A DNA stretch of 20,603 bases from Candolleomyces eurysporus (taxonomy: Eukaryota; Basidiomycota; Agaricomycetes; Agaricales; Psathyrellaceae). Made by a program: the position numbers and the translations under genes. Below the pieces are notes generated by a model. The model made no database searches. It was not told where the DNA came from and was given only the letters and a program-made list of their open reading frames with translations. Within the stretch, counting starts at the first letter, position 1. Each line of letters starts with the position of its first letter. This document shows positions 1 through 6,354 of the stretch, in pieces. The stretch lies in contig JANBPK010001635.1 in assembly GCA_027579435.1 (NCBI GenBank), forward strand, positions 1-20,603. Direction: 5' to 3'.

Positions 1-397
1 TGCGGTGTTGGGAGATAGGGAAAAAACCTCCCGTCCTCTCGGTGGATTGGGCGGTTGCGCGATAGTATGGACGCTTAATTTACCCCTCTCTACCACTCCC
101 TTGAAGTAGAACACGAAACGACTTCTCCCTCCCTTCCTTTCCTCTTGTTATTGCTTGTTCTGTTCCTTTTTTTCGTTCAAGTTACGACCGACGATGTATT
201 TTGTGGACATGACATTTCATATGTATCTATTTATTTCTACTATTGCTTATCATATCCTCTTGTTGCTGTCTTTTTTTTTGTTCATGGCAACGAACTTTTN
301 GGTTGTAGGTATACGGCATGGCATGTTCATACAGTTTTTGACAATCGATCCTAGGAGACTATCACGATGATCACGATGCTATGTGAAGGGGGCACGC
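1..397. other. Intergenic left edge, pyrimidine-rich
   Basis: I see no gene here. The stretch is rich in T and C runs on the plus strand and has one ambiguous base (300). The short reading frames in it are low-complexity and lack recognisable domains. It may be the flank of a gene lying outside the window. Confidence 0.5.
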
Positions 398-650
398 TGT
401 CCGGCGAGAACGAGGGTCGTCAAACACAGCTGCAGTTAGCTGCGGAGGCCAGGATCGTAAAAGGGGGAACTGGGATAGACGAGGGGGAGGTCACGATAGC
501 TCGAAGAAGCGATTCATCAGGACTGTAGTTTGAGCAGTCGTTTCATGAAGCTCTCACAGGGCCAGGGTTTGCAGTGACAGACCAAGCTCTCGTAACCCTC
601 AACACATGTACGGATGACTCATAGACCCAGGTTTCCGGGGGAACTCTATA
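398..650 (+). repeat. S-unit fragment (S1)
   Basis: This is the right-hand part of the short repeat unit and is clearly similar to 1706-1903. Shared blocks in the same order are GGCGAGAAC, CAGTTAGCT.CGGAGG.CAGGAT, AAGCGATTCATCAG followed by AGGACTGT, then GACTCAT.GACAC/CCCAGGTT. It runs directly into L unit 1. No coding potential is seen. Confidence 0.7.
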
Positions 651-678
651 TGATTGAATTGCTGTCTTGTCTTTACAT

Positions 679-758
679 GGGTCGGTAGCTTAACTCGCAC
701 ATTGCGGAACGTGCTTTAACAGAGCTTGATCTTTCGTCAACGCAAGTTGACCCGACCC
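679..758 (+). repeat. Stem-closed tRNA-like element, copy 1
   Basis: GGGTCGG (679-685) is the exact reverse complement of CCGACCC (752-758). Just inside the left arm is TAGCTTAACTC, close to the Pol III A-box. A 4-bp arm GCAC/GTGC lies in the interior. The 3' hairpin is GTCAAC-GCAA-GTTGAC (736-751), whose loop fits the GNRA rule. A C/T-rich tract with T runs follows. The RNA interpretation is inference. Confidence 0.6.
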
Positions 759-1127
759 CGCCCCTCCTCTTCGTTTTTCTNTTCTTTTTTTTTTGGATGT
801 CTTTCTCTATACCATCTTATTGTCTTAGCCTTGCTGTTCGACGAGAGGAGGTTGGTCAGTTTGGTTTTCTCGAGAGGCTTCTCAAAGTTCTTTTGGATTT
901 ATTTTGTACGATACATGAGAAAGCGAACAAGCGAACGGGACTTAGGACTTGAAGAAGTGTGCTAGCCGTTAGGGGAAGTATGCCTTCCGAATTGAGAGTG
1001 GCGTTCTTCTGGTGGGGTATAATCTGGAGGTGTATAGGAAAGGTCTCTGAGTACTCGATATCTTGTGCAAACCTGCAGCATAAGATCATCGGAGGTCTGG
1101 GGTTCGCTGAGCAGGCCTCAAGCAGGA

Positions 1128-1206
1128 GGGTCGGTGATCGCCCGGAGTATTATGCATAATGATCGACACTGCGGGATCGCGCGTTCGAATACTGGTCTCG
1201 TCGACC
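1128..1206 (+). repeat. tRNA-like SINE head with B-box, copy 1
   Basis: GTTCGAATAC (1183-1192) matches the Pol III B-box core GWTCRANNC. It lies about 45 nt after a weak A-box-like stretch that follows GGGTCGG (1128-1134), which is normal tRNA spacing. The acceptor and T stems do not pair well, so this is not a working tRNA gene. A degenerate tRNA-derived SINE head is the likeliest reading. Confidence 0.45.
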
Positions 1207-1380
1207 TTTTAGCCGTCGAGGTCGGGACTTGTTTCGGTCACTCCAAATAATTAGATTGCTTTATTTTTGCGAAAGATATTTTTTTNAATGAAAGCTGAAG
1301 CTAGTAGCTCGGCCATGGAGGACTTCAAGTGCTCACATGTATTGGTCGCCCATGAGTCCTAGTCATCGGTTGGAGTGGTA

Positions 1381-1903
1381 ATGATTTGATTGCTGTGTTG
1401 TCTCTCCGTGGGTCGGTAGCGTAACTGCACTTTGGATTTGTCAGCGAAAGTTGACCCGATCCCTCCCTCCCTATTCCTTTTTCTTTTACTTTCAATTGGC
1501 CTCCGTCAAGTCGTTCCTTGTCCTGTCACGGGACTCAGGCTTGATCGGCAGGTGTAGGGCTTTGAAATTGGTTTTTCTTCTCTACTAGTAGGTGTAAGGT
1601 GTTTCATTCGACAAGTGAGCCTTGCTAGCAATACGCCCACGGAGGTGAGTTCATCACTTAGAAGTCACTATTTTGGGAAGGAAGCCTTCCGAAGATGGGG
1701 TGTAAGTCTGGCGAGAACCAGCATCATGAACAGTTAGCTCCGGAGGTCAGGATCCTAAAGGAGGGAGGAGCTGTACTAGACGATCGCTTGAAAAAAGCGA
1801 TTCATCAGACCTTCAGGACTGTGGTACCGGTTTGAGGAGCAGTTGTTGAAGCTCCCGGTAGACAAACATATGACTCATTGGACACAAGGTTCCGGTGGAT
1901 ACA
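1381..1903 (+). repeat. S repeat unit 2
   Basis: Most complete short unit. It starts with GATTTGATTGCTGTGTTGTCT and element copy 2, then a T-rich tract, GGCAGGTGTAGGGCTTT, GGTGTTTCATTCGACAAGTG, CACTTAGAAGTCAC, and a perfect 6-bp hairpin GGAAGG-AAG-CCTTCC (1676-1690). It ends with a 7-bp hairpin ATCGCTT-GAAAA-AAGCGAT (about 1783-1801) and AGGACTGTGG. It aligns over its left two-thirds with S unit 4 (5031-5510). Confidence 0.75.
1410..1462 (+). repeat. Stem-closed tRNA-like element, copy 2 (short form)
   Basis: GGGTCGG (1410-1416) pairs with CCGATCC (1456-1462) using one G-U wobble. TAGCGTAACTG fits the A-box consensus TRGYNNARNNG. The terminal hairpin is GTCAGC-GAAA-GTTGAC (1440-1455), again paired through one G-U and with a GNRA loop. 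The middle arm found in copies 3-5 is missing here. Confidence 0.6.
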
Positions 1904-1931
1904 TGATTTGATTGCTGTGTTGTCTTTTCAC

Positions 1932-2016
1932 GGGTCGGTAGCCTAACTGCTGCTTTGGCATTCAGATCGATAACTCGATCTTCTCTCCACAACGTCAACG
2001 AAAGTTGACCCGACCC
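1932..2016 (+). repeat. Stem-closed tRNA-like element, copy 3
   Basis: GGGTCGG (1932-1938) pairs perfectly with CCGACCC (2010-2016). TAGCCTAACTG fits the A-box consensus. A perfect 6-bp middle arm is formed by GATCGA (1965-1970) and TCGATC (1975-1980) around a TAAC loop. The terminal hairpin is GTCAAC-GAAA-GTTGAC (1994-2009). A tract of C/T then T follows. Confidence 0.65.
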
Positions 2017-2079
2017 CTCCCCTCCCTCTCTCTTCTTTTTTTGGATGTATTATCTTGGCCTTACCAACCGACTGGTGAC

Positions 2080-2515
2080 TTTGGTCTTTCAAGAGGTATT
2101 TCAAAGTTCTTTTGGATTTATTTATACGGTAGGTATGAATTTGGTGGCAAAGCAAACAAAGTAACGGTGTTTGGAGGACTTGAAGAGACGTGCTAGCCGT
2201 TAGGGGGGGTACGCCTACCGAATGGAGACCGGAGACTGGCAGGCTTTTCTGGCAGGGTATGACCTAGAGGTGGGTAGAAAAAGGGTTCTCTGAGTACTCG
2301 ATATCTTTTGTCGAGAGGCTTTTCAAAGTTCTTTTGGATTCATTTTGTCCAATAAATGAGAACTTGGTGGCGAAGCGAACAAGCGAATGCGACTAGGAGG
2401 ACTTGAGAAGTGTGCTAGCCGTTAGGGGAAGTATGCCTTCCGAATCGAGAGCGGCGGCTTTTTTTNGGCAAGATACGACCAGGAGGCAGATAAAAGAGGT
2501 CTCCGAGTACCTATA
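2080..2515 (+). repeat. Tandem duplication of the central L block
   Basis: Two copies, about 2080-2306 and 2309-2515, share GAGAGG.TTTCAAAGTTCTTTTGGAT-type sequence, a GGTGGC.AAGC.AACAA block, GTGCTAGCCGTTAGGGG, and TCT(C)TGAGTACTCGATAT or its variant. The second copy keeps the GGAAG/CTTCC hairpin (2427-2441). In the first it has decayed. Confidence 0.6.
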
Positions 2516-2571
2516 CAAACCTGCAGCAGAAGATCATCGTCGAAGGTCTGGGGTTCTACGTTCAAGCAGGA

Positions 2572-2646
2572 GGGTCGGTGATCGCCCGGAGTATGCATAG
2601 AGATCAACACTGCGGGATCGCGCGTTCGAATCCTGGTCTCGTCCAC
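2572..2646 (+). repeat. tRNA-like SINE head with B-box, copy 2
   Basis: GTTCGAATCC (2624-2633) is a consensus B-box, 45 nt downstream of TGATCGCCCGG, which stands where an A-box would be and follows GGGTCGG (2572-2578). The T-stem and acceptor stem are poorly paired, as expected for a degraded tRNA-derived repeat. Confidence 0.45.
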
Positions 2647-2776
2647 TATTTAACTATTGAGGTCGGGACTTGTTCCATGGAAACACTCCGGTACGTATCT
2701 TGCGATGCTCGTACTTGAGCTACTTAACTAAGCAAGAGCTAGAGCGGAGCCGGGGGGGNAGGCGCAGAAGCGACTG

Positions 2777-2830
2777 ATAAAAGACTTCTACAGGACTGTG
2801 ATAGATGTAGCTCCGAACTGAGAGGTCTGA
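2777..2830 (+). repeat. S-unit remnant (S3)
   Basis: A short block with AAGCGACTGATAAAAGACTTCTACAGGACTGTG-like sequence resembles the end of S unit 2 (AAGCGATTCATCAG...CTTCAGGACTGTGG). It marks the right border of the first repeat block before unique sequence begins. A single N at 2759 sits in a G run just upstream. Confidence 0.45.
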
Positions 2831-2904
2831 CAATGGAATCTGAATCCAATTATCCGATTTTTCTGTTTCGGGGAAGGGAGATCGACGCGACAACGAATAC
2901 TGCG

Positions 2905-2916
2905 CGTGACGTCACG
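2905..2916. promoter_or_regulatory. CRE-like palindrome upstream of the 3117 gene
   Basis: CGTGACGTCACG is a perfect 12-bp palindrome containing TGACGTCA, the binding site of ATF/CREB-type bZIP factors. It lies about 200 nt before the predicted start codon. A further half site ACGTCAT occurs at 3034-3040. The regulatory role is inferred from motif and position only. Confidence 0.45.
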
Positions 2917-3037
2917 TCATGCGAAATGACAGACGCGTCGACACTTCTTGGGTCTCTCGTGTCGGGTCTTAATTGAACCCAGTCTCACCAGGCGTAAAAC
3001 ACTGGCTAGACACAAATGTGAGTCACTGCCCAAACGT

Positions 3038-3047
3038 CATAAATACG
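3038..3047 (+). promoter_or_regulatory. TATA-like box
   Basis: TCATAAATAC lies about 70 nt upstream of the start codon at 3117, a plausible place for a core promoter element. Weak motif, so low confidence. Confidence 0.3.
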
Positions 3048-3116
3048 AAGCCCTCTCGCATCCTAACCGTTCACGTACTTGCTCTTCCCGGCCTATCTTA
3101 TCACTGTCTTTTCACC

Positions 3117-4054
3117 ATGTCGCAAGCTTCCAACGTTGCCCCCCCGACAGCCAAACCTTGGACAGCGGAAAACGAGCTCAGTGCGTTCAACATCAGGATA
3201 GAGACTCTGGCTCCCGACGATTTCTTCCAAACCTGTGGCTTACCAGACCCTCCCGTCTCAGCTACTGTGCTTCAGAACGTGCTCAAGCCAGGCAAGCCGA
3301 TTGAAGACAAACAGGAACGACTATTTTTCGACTATCTCGATTGGGCTTCCACAACGGGAGAGATTGCGATGACCGTCGACTTTGCCGCATTCCTCCTCTA
3401 TTGGCTCGGCTATGACACACAAGACGGCATAGTTCTTCAGGGAAAGAGGGCTGCATTGACGGTGCGTCGTGAGAGACCGGATATCTACTTCGATGTCTGT
3501 GTCATGTCTCCCGATCGTTATTACCAACTTGTCGTTCAAGCAGAACCTGCGCCGGTCAGTTAGTTTCATTTCCTCTCTTTTTCCATTACGCTCACCGGCC
3601 GCCACCCCCTCCCTAAAGCACGACTTCTCTGGCTACCCTGCAGAGCCCCAGTTGATTGCTAAGGCCATTGCAGCATTTCACCAGAACAATATATCCCTCG
3701 CTCCTGCGCTTACTCGGGCAGTAATCCCCGGAATCGTAATGGCCGGAACCTTACCCACGTTCTACCTCATTCCAGTCACATCCGAGCTTGTTCGTAACGT
3801 TGAGAGCGGTTATCGCCCTGAACAGCCTACGGTTGTTTATCGGTGTGTTCCGCCAATGCCTACAGAGCCTAGTATATACACCCCATACGGTATGGTCCAT
3901 CTTGGCCGGCGGCGATGGGCATTGCAATGTTTGGAAGCCTTCAAACACTTCCTTGTGAGCATAACTAATTTTTTCGCTTATGATGCTTGGACTGATGATA
4001 TCTTCCCAGAACCAAGCGACTGTCGAACAGAGCGAAGAAAAACCCAAAAAATGA
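3117..4054 (+). CDS. Hypothetical protein, 263 aa, three exons
   Basis: I do not recognise a named domain. My model has exons 3117-3554, 3646-3954 and 4010-4054. Intron 1 runs GTCAGT...CAGAG, using the AG at 3644-3645 because the AG two bases earlier would give an immediate stop. Intron 2 is 55 nt (GTGAGC...CCCAG) with a branch-like ACTAAT. All junctions are phase 0. The start has a good context (TTCACCATG). The protein has an acidic N-terminal half with FFDYLDWAST and FAAFLLYWLGYDTQDG (about residues 69-105). The second half is compact and more hydrophobic, with VIPGIVMAGTLPTFYLIPVT (about 175-195), then YTPYGMVHLGRRRWALQCLE and a short charged tail rich in Glu and Lys. No signal peptide is seen. 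The style is that of Agaricomycete orphan families. Repeat blocks lie on both sides, so it may belong to a mobile or recently inserted segment. The gene itself looks intact. Confidence 0.7.
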
Positions 4055-4280
4055 GCTCGTCTTCTGTATTAGCATCCCTCCGTACTATCTTGCTTTTTCA
4101 ACGTCGTCTAGACATATTTCTCCCAAACAAATATACATTTTCTGCTATTCGTATAACATCATGAGAGCCTGCATTGCCATGCCGCAATTCGAGTTGCACC
4201 AGTCGGACGACAGACGGAGAGTCAGTCTATTCATCAAGACCGATCGCTGTGTGAATCTCCGAGGTGCTCCAGGGCCCATT

Positions 4281-4624
4281 GTTCGTTTGTTTGCTTCGCT
4301 GCCAAATTCTCGTCTATCATACAAAATACATCCAAAAGAACTCTGAAAGCCTCTCGGCAAAATAAGCTCACCAACTTGGAACGGGTTTTAACACAACTTG
4401 ATCTTTAGTCAACGCAAGTTGGTCCCCCCCACCCCTCCTCTTTGCCACCCCTCCTCTTTGTTTTTTGTTTGGATTTCTTTTTCTATACCATTTTATTGTC
4501 TTGGCCTTGCTATTCGACGAGAGGGTTGGTGGGTTTAGTTTGCCGAGAGGCTTTCCAAAGTTCTTTTGGATTTATTCATACTATACAATAGATGAGAACC
4601 TGGTAGCGAAGCGAGCAAGCGAAC
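4281..4624. repeat. Inverted repeat made of two L-unit central blocks
   Basis: The left arm (4281-4374) is the reverse complement of an L central block. Read on the minus strand it gives GCCGAGAGGCTTTCAGAG, TTCTTTTGGATGTATTTTGT and GCAGCGAAGCAAACAAACGA. The right arm (4525-4624) carries the same block on the plus strand. Arms are about 95-100 nt, diverged, with about 150 nt between them. This is the only antisense copy of the repeat that I found in the window, and it marks the right border of the gene-bearing insert. The 226 nt between the gene's stop (4054) and this arm contain nothing I recognise. Confidence 0.65.
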
Positions 4625-5030
4625 GGGACTTGGAGGACTTGAAGAAGTGTGCTAGCCGTTAGGGGAAGTTGCCTTCCGAATCGAGAGCGGCAGGCTTTTT
4701 TTTGCAAAGTACGACCAGGAAGTAGATAAGAAAGGTCTTTGAGTACTTGTACAAACCTGCAGCAGAAGATCATCGGGGTTCAAGCAGGCCTCAAGCATGA
4801 GTGTTCGTGATCGCGAGGAGTGTGCATAGCGACTATCACTGTGGGATCGCGCGTTCGAATCCTGGTCTCGTCAACCTTTTAACCGTCGAGGTAAGGACTT
4901 GTTTCGGTCACTCAAATTATTAGATTCCTTTGGTTCTGCGAAAGATAGTTTTGTATCTAAAGCTGAAGCTAGTAGTACAGCCATGGAGGACTTCAAGGGC
5001 TCACAAGTAGTACCGCCCATGAGTCATTGG
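4380..5030 (+). repeat. L repeat unit 3 (5' truncated)
   Basis: It starts inside the element, with TTTAACACAACTTGATCTTTAGTCAACGC-like sequence that matches L unit 1 at 713-741 closely. The left closing arm is therefore missing, and the right arm has decayed to GGTCCCC. The T-rich tract, central block, hairpin GGAAG-TTGC-CTTCC (4664-4677), tRNA-like head and AAAGCTGAAGCTAGTAG tail follow in the usual order. Confidence 0.7.
4799..4870 (+). repeat. tRNA-like SINE head with B-box, copy 3
   Basis: GTTCGAATCC (4853-4862) is a consensus B-box in the same flanking sequence as copies 1 and 2 (GGGATCGCGC before it, TGGTCTCGTC after it). The left part has drifted (TGTTCGTGATCGCGAGG). Sequence similarity to copy 1 continues for several hundred bases downstream. 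Confidence 0.45.
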
Positions 5031-5510
5031 CAATGATTTAATTACTGTGTTGTCTTACTGTGGGTCGGTAGCATAACTGCACCTTTTGGCTAGTTCATTG
5101 AACTGGATATGTCAACGAAAGTTGACCCGATCCCTCTCTAATCCTTTTTCTTTTTCTTTGGCTTCCGTTAAGTTGTTCTTATTTCTGTCAGAAACTTGGG
5201 CTTGTTCGGCAGGTGTAGGGCTTTTGAATAGACTTTTCTTTCAGGCGAAAGGTGTTTCAGTCGACAAGTGGCCTTAAACCTGGCAATATGCTCGCGGAGG
5301 TGAGCTTGTCACTTAGAAGTCACCGTTTTGTGAAGGAAGCCTTCCGAACTGAGAAAGCAGCAGACCTTTGGTTTCTCGTCTCTCAGGCAGTGGTATCTGG
5401 CACCAAAGATCCAGGAGTACTTGCAGATAACTGGAGTTTGCAGTGTACAAGGGAAGACAGTACGCATGTCCTGTCTCTGGGATTGCACAACACATGACCT
5501 ATCGCTTATA
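5031..5510 (+). repeat. S repeat unit 4
   Basis: Begins with ATTTAATTACTGTGTTGTCTT and element copy 4. It carries GGCAGGTGTAGGGCTTT, GGTGTTTCAGTCGACAAGTG, CACTTAGAAGTCACCG and the hairpin GAAGG-AAG-CCTTC (5332-5344), as in S unit 2. The right third differs from S2 and resembles S1 in part (GGAGTTTGCAGTG). Confidence 0.7.
5062..5133 (+). repeat. Stem-closed tRNA-like element, copy 4
   Basis: GGGTCGG (5062-5068) pairs with CCGATCC (5127-5133) through one wobble. TAGCATAACTG fits the A-box. The middle arm is CTAGTTC (5090-5096) with GAACTGG (5100-5106), 7 bp including one wobble and an ATT loop. Its sequence is unrelated to that of copy 3. The terminal hairpin is GTCAAC-GAAA-GTTGAC (5111-5126). 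Confidence 0.65.
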
Positions 5511-5536
5511 ATTTGATTGATACGATGTCTTTTCAC

Positions 5537-5625
5537 GGGTCGGTAGCTTAACTGTTGCATTTGCATACAGATCAAAGTCCTAGACTTGACCTATTCTTAA
5601 CAGTCAACGAAAGTTGACCCGACCC
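5537..5625 (+). repeat. Stem-closed tRNA-like element, copy 5
   Basis: GGGTCGG (5537-5543) pairs perfectly with CCGACCC (5619-5625). TAGCTTAACTG is an exact A-box consensus match. The middle arm is TCAAAGTC (5572-5579) with GACTTGA (5583-5589), 7 bp with one bulged A and a CTA loop. The terminal hairpin is GTCAAC-GAAA-GTTGAC (5603-5618), followed by CTCCCCTACTCTTTTTTTT. Confidence 0.65.
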
Positions 5626-5929
5626 CTCCCCTACTCTTTTTTTTCGACTTTTCCTTACAGTACCATTATAGTAACAGCACCGGTTTTGTTGGTCGAATGG
5701 CGGAGGTCGGTTAAGGGTCTTTGAGAAGTGTTTAGTTTATATTTTAGATGGTATTCGAGCAAAGCAAACGGTCTTGGAGGATTCGAAGGTTGACTGTTTT
5801 GGGAAGGACTCTTTCTGGATTGGGGCTGCTACATTTCTCGGGCACCGGGCGACAGCTTGGTGAATGGGCAGCAAAGTTTCTGAGATTTTATACTTGATAT
5901 CTCGTGTAAAGCTAGAGTTTATCTGTGCA

Positions 5930-5990
5930 GGCAGGAGCATCGGTCATCCAAGGAGTATGATCGCGCGTTCGAACCCGGGTTGTGTCGACT
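5930..5990 (+). repeat. tRNA-like head with B-box, copy 4 (shortened)
   Basis: GTTCGAACCC (5967-5976) fits the B-box and follows GATCGCGC as in the other heads. About 20 nt between the A-box-like part and the B-box are missing compared with copies 1-3. It is therefore a decayed copy. Confidence 0.4.
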
Positions 5991-6354
5991 TGTTGTTTGA
6001 ATCTCGGCGCCGGCACTCCAAGTATCGGATTCTTCTGGTTTTACGATACATGTTTCTGTTTTGCGTTGAAAGCTGAAACTCGATGTGCAGCTATGGAAGA
6101 GCCGTTCGAGTGCCACGCCCCCTGTCACGCCGGTTACACGTCCTCCGTCGAGACTCGAAGCGGGTGAGCTCGAGGAAAGAATACAAGCATCTTGAAATTG
6201 GCTGTCATTCAATTGCTGGCATTCATATCACACCAGGAGATAATGTGCAACTGTTTCAATGAGTATAGTACAGGCAGAATGACCAAGAGAAATATGCATA
6301 TAGCGGAAAATTCAAGAGCCCAAGATATTGTTCCGATTCTAGTTTGCACCCTGC

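Larger units (their letters stand above)
651..1380 (+). repeat. L repeat unit 1
   Basis: Long unit of the array. Blocks in order are: the stem-closed element (679-758), a C/T-rich tract ending in T runs, a block around AAAGTTCTTTTGGATTTATTTT (about 880-905), a GCGAACAAGCGAACGGGACTT block, a conserved hairpin GGAAG-TATGC-CTTCC (974-988), a TCTGAGTACTCGATATCTTGT block, a tRNA-like head with B-box (1128-1206), and a tail with AAAGCTGAAGCTAGTAG and CATGGAGGACTTCAAG. The same block order recurs in L units 2, 3 and 4. One N occurs at 781 and another at 1286. Confidence 0.75.
1904..2700 (+). repeat. L repeat unit 2, with internal duplication
   Basis: Same block order as L unit 1, starting with GATTTGATTGCTGTGTTGTCT and element copy 3. 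The central block (AAAGTTCTTTTGGAT..., GCTAGCCGTTAGGGG..., TCT.GAGTAC) occurs twice in tandem. The unit ends with a tRNA-like head and the block TTGAGGTCGGGACTTGTT, then decays. An N sits at 2466. Confidence 0.7.
5511..6115 (+). repeat. L repeat unit 4 (diverged)
   Basis: Starts with element copy 5, then a T-rich tract, a weakly conserved central block (GGTCTTTGAGAAGTGTTTAGTTTATATTTTAGATGG, GTCTTGGAGGATTCGAAG), a TACTTGATATCTCGTGTAAA block, a shortened B-box head and a tail with GAAAGCTGAAACTCGATGTGCAGCTATGGA. Order matches the other L units, but sequence divergence is greatest here. Confidence 0.6.

Noticed and set aside
726..2646. Many 60-80-aa frames inside the repeats, some similar to each other (for example 959-1159 and 2403-2600)
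   Set aside because: Their similarity is that of the DNA repeat itself. Frames are not kept between copies and are broken by indels, so they do not look protein-coding.
4799..4870. Functional tRNA gene
   Set aside because: The B-box is good, but acceptor and T stems do not pair and the anticodon arm is not convincing. It is a repeat-derived tRNA-like head.
651..5625. CRISPR array
   Set aside because: Repeats are long, diverged and irregular, and the genome is clearly fungal.
398..6115. LTR retrotransposon with the repeats as LTRs around the 3117 gene
   Set aside because: No primer-binding site, polypurine tract, gag or pol sequence was seen, and the repeats alternate in two unit types instead of forming a matching pair of ends.
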